From Sphaerochaetaceae bacterium (GTDB taxonomy: Bacteria > Spirochaetota > Spirochaetia > Sphaerochaetales > Sphaerochaetaceae): a DNA stretch of 64,000 bases. The position numbers and the translations under genes were made by a program. The notes below the pieces were generated by a model. That model was not told the DNA's origin. It did no database searches and saw only the letters and a program-made list of their open reading frames with translations. Position 1 is the stretch's first letter. Every line of letters starts with the position of its first letter. The DNA lies in assembly GCA_028532915.1 (NCBI GenBank), contig JAQQAI010000006.1, positions 41,455 through 105,454 of the forward strand, in the 5' to 3' direction. Shown one piece after another: positions 51,377 to 60,171 of the stretch.

Positions 51377-52639
51377 TTATATCTCCTTCCTGATAGAATC
51401 AAACAGTGTGAAAAACGTGGGGAAGGTGACATCTACGGCATCGATATCATCGATCGTCAGCGGACCTGAGGTCCTTAATGAGGCGATAGCCATCGCCATG
51501 ATGATGCGGTGATCCCCGTAACCGCGACATTCTCCTCCGTCCAGATGACCTTGTCCATGAATGATCAGTGAATCTTCGGTGTCTTCGATATGAGCTCCAA
51601 GAGTCATCAGATTTCGTTTCATTGATTCGATACGGTCGGTTTCTTTAATCCTTGCCTGAGGGACGTTTCCCAATACTGTCGTACCTTTAGCATAGCAGGC
51701 AGTAACGGCCAGAACGGGAAGGGCATCGGGGATAGCATTGAGATCGAAATGTCCTCCATGTAATCCTTCTTGAGGCGACGTGACTGTCACTTCATCACCA
51801 TTCCACTTCACTATGGCTCCCATCTTCTCGAGGATGGTTAATACTTCCTTATCTCCCTGAGGGTCGTTCCTGTCGAGACCCGAGACTGTTACCGGTGAAT
51901 CCGAAATAGCTCCGGCACAGAAGAAGAATGATGCTGAAGAGAAATCGCCTGCGATAGTGCTGTCAAATGGACTGTAGTGCTGATTACCCGGGATGATGAA
52001 CTTCTTCATATCTTCATCATATGATAATTTGATGTTCTGCTCTTTGAGCCAGTTGAGAGTCATCTCGACATAGGGGCGTTCGTTGAGCAGCGATACGTTG
52101 ATGACAGACTGACCTTTTCCCATCACACAGCCGAGAAGGAGAGCCGAAAGATGCTGGCTGGTATGGCATGTTATATCGACTTCACCTGAACGGATCGGAC
52201 CAGCGATGGTGAATGGAGGATACCCGCCTTTCGTGCAGGAAACTCTTACTTTATGACCTTTCAAAGCTTCAAGCAGGGGGAGAACAGGACGGCTTTTCAG
52301 CTGACTGTCTCCGGTGAAGGTGGCTTTGACCGGCAGAGAAGCTACCATTCCTGCAGCCAGATACATCGTGGTCCCCGAATTGCCGCAATCGAAGACAACC
52401 TCTTCGGGCAGGGTGTCAAATCCGGTCACGGATAACACTTCCTCTTCTTTTGAGACTTTTGCTCCCAGCGTCTGTATCAGATTGATCGCTGACCGGGTGT
52501 CGGATGAGTATAGCGGTCGTCGTATCGATGAAGTCCCTTTGCTGAAGGCTGCGATCAGAAGTGCTCTGATAGTCTGGGATTTACTCGTGACTATCGGTAC
52601 TTTGCCGTGAATCTGTGACGGGTAGAGTGTTAGTTCCAT
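51377..52639 (-). CDS. aroA: 3-phosphoshikimate 1-carboxyvinyltransferase (EPSP synthase)
   Basis: 420 residues, normal for AroA. Motifs: PIVTSKSQTIRALLIAAFSK (substrate Lys/Ser), VFDCGNSGTTMYLAAGMVAS (the GNSGT loop), LKSRPVLPLLEALKGHKVRV, DFSSASFFFCAGAI, ARIKETDRIESMKRNLMTLG (the RxKETDR motif) and GYGDHRIIMAMAIA. It joins shikimate-3-phosphate and PEP in the aromatic amino acid pathway. It is first in a four-gene operon. A TATAGT box ends six bases before its ATG and there is no Shine-Dalgarno. Confidence 0.96.
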   Translation of the reverse strand: MELTLYPSQIHGKVPIVTSKSQTIRALLIAAFSKGTSSIRRPLYSSDTRSAINLIQTLGAKVSKEEEVLSVTGFDTLPEEVVFDCGNSGTTMYLAAGMVASLPVKATFTGDSQLKSRPVLPLLEALKGHKVRVSCTKGGYPPFTIAGPIRSGEVDITCHTSQHLSALLLGCVMGKGQSVINVSLLNERPYVEMTLNWLKEQNIKLSYDEDMKKFIIPGNQHYSPFDSTIAGDFSSASFFFCAGAISDSPVTVSGLDRNDPQGDKEVLTILEKMGAIVKWNGDEVTVTSPQEGLHGGHFDLNAIPDALPVLAVTACYAKGTTVLGNVPQARIKETDRIESMKRNLMTLGAHIEDTEDSLIIHGQGHLDGGECRGYGDHRIIMAMAIASLRTSGPLTIDDIDAVDVTFPTFFTLFDSIRKEI

Positions 52640-52645
52640 GGTGCG

Positions 52646-52651
52646 ACTATA
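52646..52651 (-). promoter_or_regulatory. -10 box of the aroA operon (leaderless start)
   Basis: Reverse-strand TATAGT (52651-52646), then six bases, then ATG (52639). The -35 place holds a T-run that is also the tail of the upstream terminator. Confidence 0.45.
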
Positions 52652-52666
52652 TCATAAGAGAAAATA

Positions 52667-52697
52667 CAAAAAAAGCCCTCGGAAAAATTCCGAGGGC
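52667..52697 (-). terminator. Rho-independent terminator of the oligopeptide-binding protein gene
   Basis: GCCCTCGGAA (52675-52684) pairs perfectly with TTCCGAGGGC (52688-52697); on the reverse strand eight T-rich bases follow. It lies 20 bases after the gene's stop codon. Confidence 0.95.
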
Positions 52698-52719
52698 GAA
52701 ATCTCAAAGATAATCGTAA

Positions 52720-54498
52720 CTATTTCAGGTAGATATCTTTTGTTGGATGGTAATCCATCGTATTGGTATGCCAACCGCCCCACTTTGTGGTGTCTATCAT
52801 GTTGTTTGTCGTGTAGAAGTACAGAGGCATGATTCCCTGGTCTTCTTCAATAAAGATTGTCTCAGCTTCGAGAAGTACATCCAGTCTGTCCTGACCGCTC
52901 AAAGTAGCAGCTTCTGTGATCAGAATGTCATACACCTCGTTAGAGTATCTTCCGCCGTTCATCCCGGCTCCGGTGATGAACATATCGAGGAAGGTGTTCG
53001 GGTCCTGATAGTCTCCGACCCATCCTGCTCTTGCGACCTGGAAGTTTCCTTCATTTCTATTGGACAGGTAGGTTGACCATTCCTGGTTCTCAAGTGTGAT
53101 CAGAGCATTGGAATCCGCAGCATCTGAATCGGTACTTTCGAGAGCATCAAGGTCAAGTCCGAAAGCTTCGCGCCACTGACTCTGGATGAACTCCGCGATA
53201 GCTTTGTGGCTTTCGCTTGTGTTGTACAGAATAGTTGTCTTTGGGAAGTTGTCCTTGGTATAACCGGCTTCGGCGAGAAGTTTTCTAGCTTCTTCCACAT
53301 CATATTCAGGATAGCCGAGACCTTCATATCCTGCCATCTCGGGTACGATACCTTTTGCAGGAATCTGTCCGCCGCGTGTGACACCTTCAACAAGAGCTTC
53401 TCTGTCGACTGCAAGAGAGAAAGCCTTTCTCACTCTGACATCATCGAAAGGAGCTTTTTCATTGTTGAATACGTAGTAATAGGTCGCAAGCTGTGGTGCT
53501 CTGAAATAATCACGTCTGAGTGATGCAGCTTCAATCTGATCGAGAGGAACTTCGGTTGCCCAGTCAAGTTCACCGTTCAGATACATGTTGTATGCTGTAT
53601 TGTTATCATCAATTGCATAGAAGATCACTTCATCAAGTTTCACGTTCTCGCGGTCCCAGTATTTTTCGTTCGGAACAACTGATACGTGATCCTGAGGAAC
53701 CCATTCTTTAAGAACGTACGGTCCGTTTCCTACGAAGTTTTCGGGAAGTGTCCATTCATCGCCGTATTCAGCAATGGCATGAAGAGGAACGACTGCGAAA
53801 CTGTAATGGGCAAGAGCTCCGATAGCGTAGGGAAGAGGTCCTAACAGATCCATCTGGAATCTGCCGTCTTCGAGGACTCTGATTCCAACCTCATCTGCTG
53901 TCGCTTCTCCGGCATTGTATTCAGCAGCGCCTTTGAGGAACATAGCAGGGAACCATGCATACGGGCTTGCCGTTGCAGGATCAAGCTCTCTGAGCCATGA
54001 GAGACGAACCGTTTCGGCTGTGATCGGAGTACCGTCTGACCAGACAGCATCACGAAGAGTGAAGGTATACTGCGTACCGTCTTCGCTCATTTCCCAGCTT
54101 TCTGCCAGTCCGGGGATACCTTCTGCGGTTTCAGGATCGTAGATGATCAGCCCTTCGAAGATAGCCTCATAGATTCTGTGCTCAGGAACACCCTGAATCT
54201 GATGAGGATCGAGGCTTTCAGGTTCTGCACCATTCCCTATCCGGAATACCACTTTATCAGCGTCATCCATTTCTGCCGGAGCTGCTGGTGCAGCTACAGC
54301 TTCTTCAACGGCAGGTGCTTCTTCAACGGGTGCTTCGGCAGCAGGAGCTTCGGCAGCAGCAGGTGCTTCAGCAGCAGGTGCTTCAGCAGCAGGGGCCGCT
54401 GGAGCTTCAACCTCGACGGGTTCTTCTTTCTTTCCACAGGAAATAAACAAGGCTCCGACAAGGAGAACAATCAATGCAATAGATAAAAATTTCTTCAT
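52720..54498 (-). CDS. oppA: Peptide ABC transporter substrate-binding lipoprotein
   Basis: 592 residues from the ATG at 54498, 8 bases after AAGGAG; an ATG at 54504 sits too close to it. The lipobox LFISC is followed by an Ala/Pro/Glu-rich linker to about residue 75. The SBP family 5 core has AEPESLDPHQIQGVPEHRIY, AVWSDGTPITAETVRLSWLR, NGPYVLKEWVPQDHV, SRNPKY-like sequence (VPNEKYWDRENVKLDEV) and the C-terminal NPNTFLDMF-type motif (DYQDPNTFLDMFITGAG). It captures oligopeptides in the periplasm for OppBCDF downstream. It has its own terminator. Confidence 0.94.
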   Translation of the reverse strand: MKKFLSIALIVLLVGALFISCGKKEEPVEVEAPAAPAAEAPAAEAPAAAEAPAAEAPVEEAPAVEEAVAAPAAPAEMDDADKVVFRIGNGAEPESLDPHQIQGVPEHRIYEAIFEGLIIYDPETAEGIPGLAESWEMSEDGTQYTFTLRDAVWSDGTPITAETVRLSWLRELDPATASPYAWFPAMFLKGAAEYNAGEATADEVGIRVLEDGRFQMDLLGPLPYAIGALAHYSFAVVPLHAIAEYGDEWTLPENFVGNGPYVLKEWVPQDHVSVVPNEKYWDRENVKLDEVIFYAIDDNNTAYNMYLNGELDWATEVPLDQIEAASLRRDYFRAPQLATYYYVFNNEKAPFDDVRVRKAFSLAVDREALVEGVTRGGQIPAKGIVPEMAGYEGLGYPEYDVEEARKLLAEAGYTKDNFPKTTILYNTSESHKAIAEFIQSQWREAFGLDLDALESTDSDAADSNALITLENQEWSTYLSNRNEGNFQVARAGWVGDYQDPNTFLDMFITGAGMNGGRYSNEVYDILITEAATLSGQDRLDVLLEAETIFIEEDQGIMPLYFYTTNNMIDTTKWGGWHTNTMDYHPTKDIYLK

Positions 54499-54535
54499 AT
54501 ACATATCTCCTTATTGAAATACATTCTTTCAGTTC

Positions 54536-54564
54536 AGAGTAGCGTAAAGCCCTCTGTTAATCAA
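54536..54564 (-). promoter_or_regulatory. Possible promoter of the peptide-binding protein gene
   Basis: Reverse-strand TTGATT (54564-54559), 17 bases, TACTCT (54541-54536). The -10 box is weak. Confidence 0.35.
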
Positions 54565-54685
54565 GGAAAAAAGCTTTTCCAACTTCTATAATACCACAAT
54601 TTAAGATAAACAAAAGTATCCTTTTCACCTATCTTGATAATGAGTATACTGTAATCACAACAGCTCCAAAAAGGAAATCAACAAA

Positions 54686-55243
54686 ATGATTATGAAGTTA
54701 CATAAAATTGATGAGAAAAAATTTAGGTATTCGGTAACGATGACCCATAAAATCTCATATTTCATATTTGCAGTCTTTATTCTGATAGGCTTCGCATCTC
54801 AACCTGAGGGGATTTCTTCTTCTGTTTCATCTTTCATTCCACTTCTATTCCTTCTCATATGTCTTGTCGGGATAGGGTATCGGGAGCAGTGGACCTTCGA
54901 TAAGGAGAGAAGGAAAGTGTCTTCGCTCATCGGAGTTTTCTTCATTGTCAGGAAACGGGAATACTCTTGTGATGAAATTCAGGCTGTCGAAATCTCCCAT
55001 TTCACCAGAGGGTACCGCTCCCAGCCGAAAAAAGCGGGAGACAGGGGGAGAAACAAGTCTATGACGGTCTTTTCTCTGCGGATGACCGATGATCAGCTGA
55101 AGCAGATAGAGATAATCCCGGAAAGAACTTCGAGAGGGAGAGTTCATAATAACGCAGTTGCGATAGCGTCATTCATGAATCTCCCTTTCAAGGCCGACCG
55201 GGATTATGACAAGGTAAATGCCGTGCAGTTGTCAGATCTCTGA
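54686..55243 (+). CDS. Hypothetical membrane protein with PH-like C-terminal region
   Basis: 185 residues. Two hydrophobic segments (about 23-40 and 50-66) separate a short basic N-terminus from a C-terminal soluble part (EQWTFDKERRKVSSLIGVFF, IVRKREYSCDEIQAVEIS) that looks like a bacterial PH-like domain in its strand spacing. I do not recognise the family by name. AAGGA lies 10 bases before the ATG at 54686. It is oriented against the Opp genes on both sides, 7 bases from the OppF stop. Confidence 0.65.
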   Translation: MIMKLHKIDEKKFRYSVTMTHKISYFIFAVFILIGFASQPEGISSSVSSFIPLLFLLICLVGIGYREQWTFDKERRKVSSLIGVFFIVRKREYSCDEIQAVEISHFTRGYRSQPKKAGDRGRNKSMTVFSLRMTDDQLKQIEIIPERTSRGRVHNNAVAIASFMNLPFKADRDYDKVNAVQLSDL

Positions 55244-55250
55244 TATCGAT

Positions 55251-56264
55251 CTATTCGTAGAGCCAGCATGCGACTTCGTGATGTTCGTCGACCTTCTTCA
55301 TCGGGGGGATGTTGGTCTTGCACTTTTCCATCTTGTACGGACAGCGGTCATAGAAATAGCATCCGACCCTCTCGACATTAGGAGATGGGACATCGCCTGT
55401 AAGGATGATTCTCTGCCGTTTCCTTTCTATGACCGGATCGGGGATCGGGGCTGCAGAAAGAAGAGCCTTCGTGTACGGATGGAGAGGATTCTTGTAGAGG
55501 TCGCTGCTTCGTGACAGTTCCATGATCTTTCCGAGGTACATGACAGCCACTCTGGTACTGATATACTCGATGACTGCCAGATCGTGTGCGATGAACAGGT
55601 ATGTAAGACCCAGTTCTTCCTGAAGATCATGCAGCAGATTCAGAATCTGTGACTGGATCGATACATCGAGAGCACTGACAGGTTCATCGGCTAAAATGAT
55701 CTTCGGATTCAGAGCAAGCGCTCTTGCGATACCGATGCGCTGTCGTTGACCTCCGCTGAATTCATGCGGGTAGCGGTTCTTGAATGCCCTGTTGAGACCT
55801 ACTCGTTCCATCAGCTCTTCAACTCTGTCCTCGATATCCTTTTTCGACATCTGCGGTTCAAGCATACGGCGTTTTTTATAGATCTCGAGAGGTTCTGCAA
55901 TGATCGTACGGACTGTCATCCTCGGATCAAGAGATGCGTAAGGATCCTGGAAGATCATCTGCATGTTCTTTCGGGCATCAAGCAGTTCTTCCCTCTTCGC
56001 TTTGATCAGATCGAGTCCGTTGTAGACGACAGAACCTGAAGTCGGGGTGTACAGCTGGGAGATTGAACGGATGGTGGTTGATTTTCCGCATCCCGATTCT
56101 CCCACGATCCCCAAAGTCTCTCCTTCATTGACATCGAAGGAAATTCCGTCGACAGCTCTGACGGCTCCGACCTGTTTTTTCATGATGAACCCGGCTTCAA
56201 TCGGAAAATGCTGTTTCAGATCTCTGACCTGCAGTAACGGTTTCTTTATCTCTTTCTCACTCAT
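55251..56264 (-). CDS. oppF: Oligopeptide ABC transporter ATP-binding protein OppF
   Basis: 337 residues from the ATG at 56264, which overlaps the oppD stop; AAGGAG lies upstream. Walker A GIVGESGCGKSTTIRSI, signature FSGGQRQRIGIARAL, Walker B ILADEPVSALDVS, and the C-terminal oligopeptide extension GDVPSPNVERVGCYFYDRCP with its conserved Cys residues (CYFYDRCPYKMEKC). It energises peptide uptake with OppD. The longer frame to 56306 is not used. Confidence 0.94.
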   Translation of the reverse strand: MSEKEIKKPLLQVRDLKQHFPIEAGFIMKKQVGAVRAVDGISFDVNEGETLGIVGESGCGKSTTIRSISQLYTPTSGSVVYNGLDLIKAKREELLDARKNMQMIFQDPYASLDPRMTVRTIIAEPLEIYKKRRMLEPQMSKKDIEDRVEELMERVGLNRAFKNRYPHEFSGGQRQRIGIARALALNPKIILADEPVSALDVSIQSQILNLLHDLQEELGLTYLFIAHDLAVIEYISTRVAVMYLGKIMELSRSSDLYKNPLHPYTKALLSAAPIPDPVIERKRQRIILTGDVPSPNVERVGCYFYDRCPYKMEKCKTNIPPMKKVDEHHEVACWLYE

Positions 56265-57270
56265 CAGTGCTATTCTCCTTGTTTTCAGCATACAGCCAGC
56301 AGGCAACTTCGTGACCTTTTCCCAGATCCACCACAGGCGGATACTGTTTCGTGCAGATTTCCATCTTCCTGGAGCATCGCGGATGGAACGGGCAGCATGG
56401 TGGAAGATCGATCACATTAGGCGGCTGTCCCTCAATACTGAACAGTTTTCCGTTCTGTGCCTTGTCGAGCCGGGGGACCGATTTGATCAGCCCGTCGGTG
56501 TACGGGTGAGAAGGCCGCGCGTACAGCTCATCGGTATTCGCTTTCTCGACGATCTTCCCTGCGTACATGACGCAGACAGTATCACACAGTCCGGCTACAA
56601 CACCGAGATCATGGGTGATGAGAATGACTGCGGTGTCCAGCTTCTGAGCAAGTTCCTGAATCAGTTCGAGAATCTGTGCCTGAATTGTCACATCCAGTGC
56701 TGTTGTAGGTTCATCCGCGATGAGAATCTTTGCTTCACAGCTGAGAGCCATAGCAATCATGACTCTCTGTCTCATCCCGCCGCTGAACTGGTGAGGATAA
56801 CTGTGGATCCTCTCTTCGGCAGCCGGAATACCGACGAGTTTCAGCATATCGATCGATTTCTTCAGGGCTTCTTTCTTGCTCATGTCTTGATGAAGCAGGA
56901 TGGTTTCAACCATCTGTGTCGATATTTTGAGGAAGGGATTGAGCGATGTCATCGGATCCTGGAAGATCATCGAGATCTTATTTCCCCTGATCGAGCGCAG
57001 TTCACTTTCCGGGACCTTGAGAATATCATCACCTTCGAAAAGGATTTCTCCTCCTACGATCTTACCGGGAGGGGATTGGATAAGGCGCATGATAGAAAGA
57101 TTCGTTACCGACTTTCCGCTGCCCGATTCTCCTACGATTCCCAGAGTCTCTCCTTGTGAGAGTTTGAATGAGATACCGTCGACGGCTTTTACCACTCCGG
57201 CATCAGTTTTGAAATATGTTCTGAGGTCTTTGACCTCCAGTAATGTTTTACGTGTTTCGTTGGTTTCCAC
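56257..57270 (-). CDS. oppD: Oligopeptide ABC transporter ATP-binding protein OppD
   Basis: 337 residues. Walker A GIVGESGSGKSVTNLSIM, Q-loop MIFQDPMTSLNPFLKIS, signature FSGGMRQRVMIAMAL, Walker B ILIADEPTTALDVTIQ and H-loop ITHDLGVVAGLCD. The C-terminal region has the peptide-transporter Cys cluster (PPCCPFHPRCSRKMEICTKQ). Order B-C-D-F on the reverse strand is conserved. It starts 10 bases after oppC and overlaps oppF by 8 bases. Confidence 0.94.
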   Translation of the reverse strand: METNETRKTLLEVKDLRTYFKTDAGVVKAVDGISFKLSQGETLGIVGESGSGKSVTNLSIMRLIQSPPGKIVGGEILFEGDDILKVPESELRSIRGNKISMIFQDPMTSLNPFLKISTQMVETILLHQDMSKKEALKKSIDMLKLVGIPAAEERIHSYPHQFSGGMRQRVMIAMALSCEAKILIADEPTTALDVTIQAQILELIQELAQKLDTAVILITHDLGVVAGLCDTVCVMYAGKIVEKANTDELYARPSHPYTDGLIKSVPRLDKAQNGKLFSIEGQPPNVIDLPPCCPFHPRCSRKMEICTKQYPPVVDLGKGHEVACWLYAENKENSTDE

Positions 57271-57279
57271 ACTGTTCTC

Positions 57280-58884
57280 CTATAGCTGATTCTTGCTTTG
57301 GGGGTCGAAGGCATCTCTCAGGCCGTCTCCCAGGAAGTTCATTGCGAACAGGAAGATTGTCATCACGAGAGCGGGGAAGAAAAGCTTCCACGGATACAAA
57401 GTCATACCGGTCACTCCGTCACCCACCAGAGATCCCCATGATGCAAAGGGTGCCTGGACACCGAGGCCTAAAAAGGAGAGGAAACTCTCTGTCATGATGA
57501 ACGACGGGATTCTCAGAGTTGAGAAGACGATGATCACACTCAATGAGTTGGGCACGAGATGTTTAAAGATGATTCTTCTCGTCGGAGCTCCCATCGAACG
57601 TGCAGCTTCAATGAATTCCTGATTCTTTAGCGACATGATCTGTCCTCTGACCATACGGGAGACAGTGAGCCAGCTGATGATGGCGAGCGCGAAGAATAGG
57701 TTGAGGATGTTCCTTCCGAAGATCGCCATGGCGATGATGACCAGAAGCATGTAGGGAAGTCCGTACATGATATCGACTATCCTCATGATGATGTAGTCCA
57801 CCTTTCCTCCCAGATACCCTGCCAGAGCTCCAAGTATGATACCGATGAGAACACTGGTGATCGTTCCGACGAACCCGATTGCGATCGAGACCTGCCCTCC
57901 GTAGATGATCCTGGAGAGCATGTCCCTTCCCTGGTAGTCTGTTCCCAGATAATATTGTCTTTCATGAACTTTTGACGCTTTGATGGTGGCGGAGATGGTC
58001 TCACTGATGGATATTTCCTCTTCAAGGGGGAACTCCATAGTTCCGTCCTCGGCAGCATCCTTGAGATTCCTCAGACCTACTGATCGGATAGCATTGTTAA
58101 GTTTGACCAGAACGTTGCTCCTGATGAGAGTGTTGAGTCTCGATTCGCTCATATCGTTGAATTCCTGATTCAGCAGAATCTCATACTCTTCGTCACTAAG
58201 GTCGGGTGTTCTCTCTTTAATCTCTCTCAACACCTGCTGTTCGATCTCTTTCATGTATTGAGTTTTCTGATCCTCTGCTGAAATATTTACCAGCTGAGCA
58301 TAAGCCGCGAGGATTTCGTCCGTATCCAGCGAGGTGAGTTTGACTCTTTCCGAACCGCTGTCGGCTCTGTACCATACATCTTTCAGAGTGATCTGCAGCT
58401 CGGTTCTTATATCTTCTTCAAGTGAATCGATCCTTCTTTGTTCATATGAAGAAAGAGTGTAGGATCCTTCGGCAACCATGGCGTTACCTTTTTCGTACAT
58501 GTAATCCCATACTTTGTTTACTTCATTCGAATCGATCCACTCCCACAGCATGTCGTCTTCTTCTTCGGTGAGTTCAAGATTTCCCTGTCTCCAGGCTTGT
58601 GTGTACAGATCTGCGAGTCTTTTTTCCATCAGCAGTTCACCCGCATTTTTTGTGAATGAAGGTGGAAGATGCTGGTGATCGAGAATAATCTCGTCATACG
58701 GATAGATGGGGAGGATGGGAGCAAGAACAGCCAGCAGAATATAGATGATGACAACTACCAGACTGATGACGGCCATCTTGTTCTTTCTGAGTCTTCTCCA
58801 TGCGTCTTTGGTAAGGCTGTTGCCTGCGATTTCCTGATTGAATTCATTTATAGCAGCCGTATTGTTTTTCTTTTTGAATATCAT
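57280..58884 (-). CDS. oppC: Oligopeptide ABC transporter permease OppC with large insertion
   Basis: 534 residues, against about 300 for a usual OppC. The N-terminal transmembrane helix (KMAVISLVVVIIYILLAVLA) and, from about residue 318, the standard permease end are intact: YYLGTDYQGRDMLSRIIYGG, SIAIGFVGTITSVLIGIILG and EAA-loop EFIEAARSMGAPTRRIIFKH. About 200 extra residues lie between (about 85-300), rich in Glu and Lys/Arg and predicted helical (MKEIEQQVLREIKERTPDLS). This places the extra domain in the periplasm. It lies 14 bases after oppB. Confidence 0.92.
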   Translation of the reverse strand: MIFKKKNNTAAINEFNQEIAGNSLTKDAWRRLRKNKMAVISLVVVIIYILLAVLAPILPIYPYDEIILDHQHLPPSFTKNAGELLMEKRLADLYTQAWRQGNLELTEEEDDMLWEWIDSNEVNKVWDYMYEKGNAMVAEGSYTLSSYEQRRIDSLEEDIRTELQITLKDVWYRADSGSERVKLTSLDTDEILAAYAQLVNISAEDQKTQYMKEIEQQVLREIKERTPDLSDEEYEILLNQEFNDMSESRLNTLIRSNVLVKLNNAIRSVGLRNLKDAAEDGTMEFPLEEEISISETISATIKASKVHERQYYLGTDYQGRDMLSRIIYGGQVSIAIGFVGTITSVLIGIILGALAGYLGGKVDYIIMRIVDIMYGLPYMLLVIIAMAIFGRNILNLFFALAIISWLTVSRMVRGQIMSLKNQEFIEAARSMGAPTRRIIFKHLVPNSLSVIIVFSTLRIPSFIMTESFLSFLGLGVQAPFASWGSLVGDGVTGMTLYPWKLFFPALVMTIFLFAMNFLGDGLRDAFDPQSKNQL

Positions 58885-58898
58885 ATGTCGCTCCGCTC

Positions 58899-59828
58899 TT
58901 ATTTGTAGGTGATTCTCGGGTCAAGCAGTGAGTATACTATGTCAACGATGAAATTCATGAAGACAAGAATCACTGAATAGACGATAACGACACCGACTAT
59001 CAGGGTGTAATCCCTGTTGAAGGAGGACTGAACGAAAAATTTTCCGAGTCCGGGAACTCTGAAGACCTGTTCGACAACGACAGAACCGGTGATGATTCCG
59101 GCGAACGCAGGTCCCAGATAGCTGACGATGGGGAGCATGGCTCCTTTCATAGCATGTTTGAATAGAATAACCGATGATCTCATCCCTTTAGCCTTCGCAG
59201 TCCTGATATAGTCGCTGCGGAGAGTCTCGAGCATGCTCGAGCGGGTAAGTCGGGCGATAGTCCCGAAGTTTGAAGCCGAAAGAGTGACTGCGGGCAGGAT
59301 TACCGTTATCCAGCCGTTATCTCCTGTGATCCAGCCGGAGGTGGGAAACCACCCTAATCTCATCGCAAAGATGTACTGAAGGATCGGTCCTATGACGAAA
59401 AGGGGTACCGAAATGCCGATTATGGCGAATGCCATTCCCAGATAATCGACCCAGGTATTCTGCTTCACCGCCGCGAGCATTCCGCTCGATATGCCGAAAA
59501 TGATCGAGATGGAAATTGCTATCACCCCCAGGATCATGGAATTGGGGAGACTCTGAAAGATATAGAAATTGACATCATGATCTTTATACCGGTACGAAGG
59601 GCCTAAATCACCACGGAGTACATCGAACATGTATCTTCCATACTGAACAACCAGAGGGTCGTCAAAATGGTACTTTGCTTCGATGTTCTTCTTGATTACT
59701 TCAGGCAAAGCCCTCTCGCCATCGAAAGGGCCGCCCGGGGCAACTCTTACGATGAAAAAACTGATGGTAATGATTACCAAAAGAGTCGGGATTATTCCCA
59801 ACAAACGTCTAATGACATATTTAGTCAT
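58899..59828 (-). CDS. oppB: Oligopeptide ABC transporter permease OppB
   Basis: 309 residues with six hydrophobic segments. Typical features: IPTLLVIITISFFIVRVAPG, FDGERALPEVIKKNIEAKYH, a Gly-rich LGDLGPSYRYKDHDVN-like loop (observed RGDLGPSYRYKDHDVN), and the EAA loop SDYIRTAKAKGMRSSVILFK. It forms the inner-membrane channel with OppC. It is first of the OppBCDF operon. Reverse-strand TATACT at 59888-59883 is a probable -10 box. Confidence 0.94.
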   Translation of the reverse strand: MTKYVIRRLLGIIPTLLVIITISFFIVRVAPGGPFDGERALPEVIKKNIEAKYHFDDPLVVQYGRYMFDVLRGDLGPSYRYKDHDVNFYIFQSLPNSMILGVIAISISIIFGISSGMLAAVKQNTWVDYLGMAFAIIGISVPLFVIGPILQYIFAMRLGWFPTSGWITGDNGWITVILPAVTLSASNFGTIARLTRSSMLETLRSDYIRTAKAKGMRSSVILFKHAMKGAMLPIVSYLGPAFAGIITGSVVVEQVFRVPGLGKFFVQSSFNRDYTLIVGVVIVYSVILVFMNFIVDIVYSLLDPRITYK

Positions 59829-60171
59829 TTATCACCTCACACTTTATGCGGAAAAATTTGTATGTGTATAATACGTGCTGATAGTATACCAACTTGATAT
59901 GTTATGCAAGGTAAACATCGCTTCCGATACACTTTATTCGTATAGCCTAAATATAGTTATCTAGATTTTTTTGCTGATAATTCCAATATATGTAAAAAAG
60001 TACAATGGTTGAAAATGGATATGGAGCAAAAATCACAAAAACCATCTATTTTGTTTTTTTTCATATCTTTATAGTATTGGGTAGAGTCTTGACAGGGGCA
60101 GTCAAGTTATCACAGACTTGCCCTTGCCTTCCGGTTGAATTCGGGGACATAAGATAGGAGTGAAGTCAGGT
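59829..60171. other. Divergent intergenic region between oppB and rimO
   Basis: This 343-base gap is AT-rich at 59930-60080. It contains the probable oppB -10 box (TATACT, 59888-59883, with TTGCAT 15 bases upstream), a TTGACA at 60089-60094 upstream of rimO without a convincing -10 at the right spacing, and an imperfect hairpin at about 60095-60125. I see no gene. Confidence 0.5.

Noticed and set aside
60089..60125. Riboswitch or RNA thermometer before rimO
   Set aside because: There is only an imperfect hairpin (CAAGT/ACTTG with a four-base bulge), no conserved aptamer pattern, and no firm promoter.
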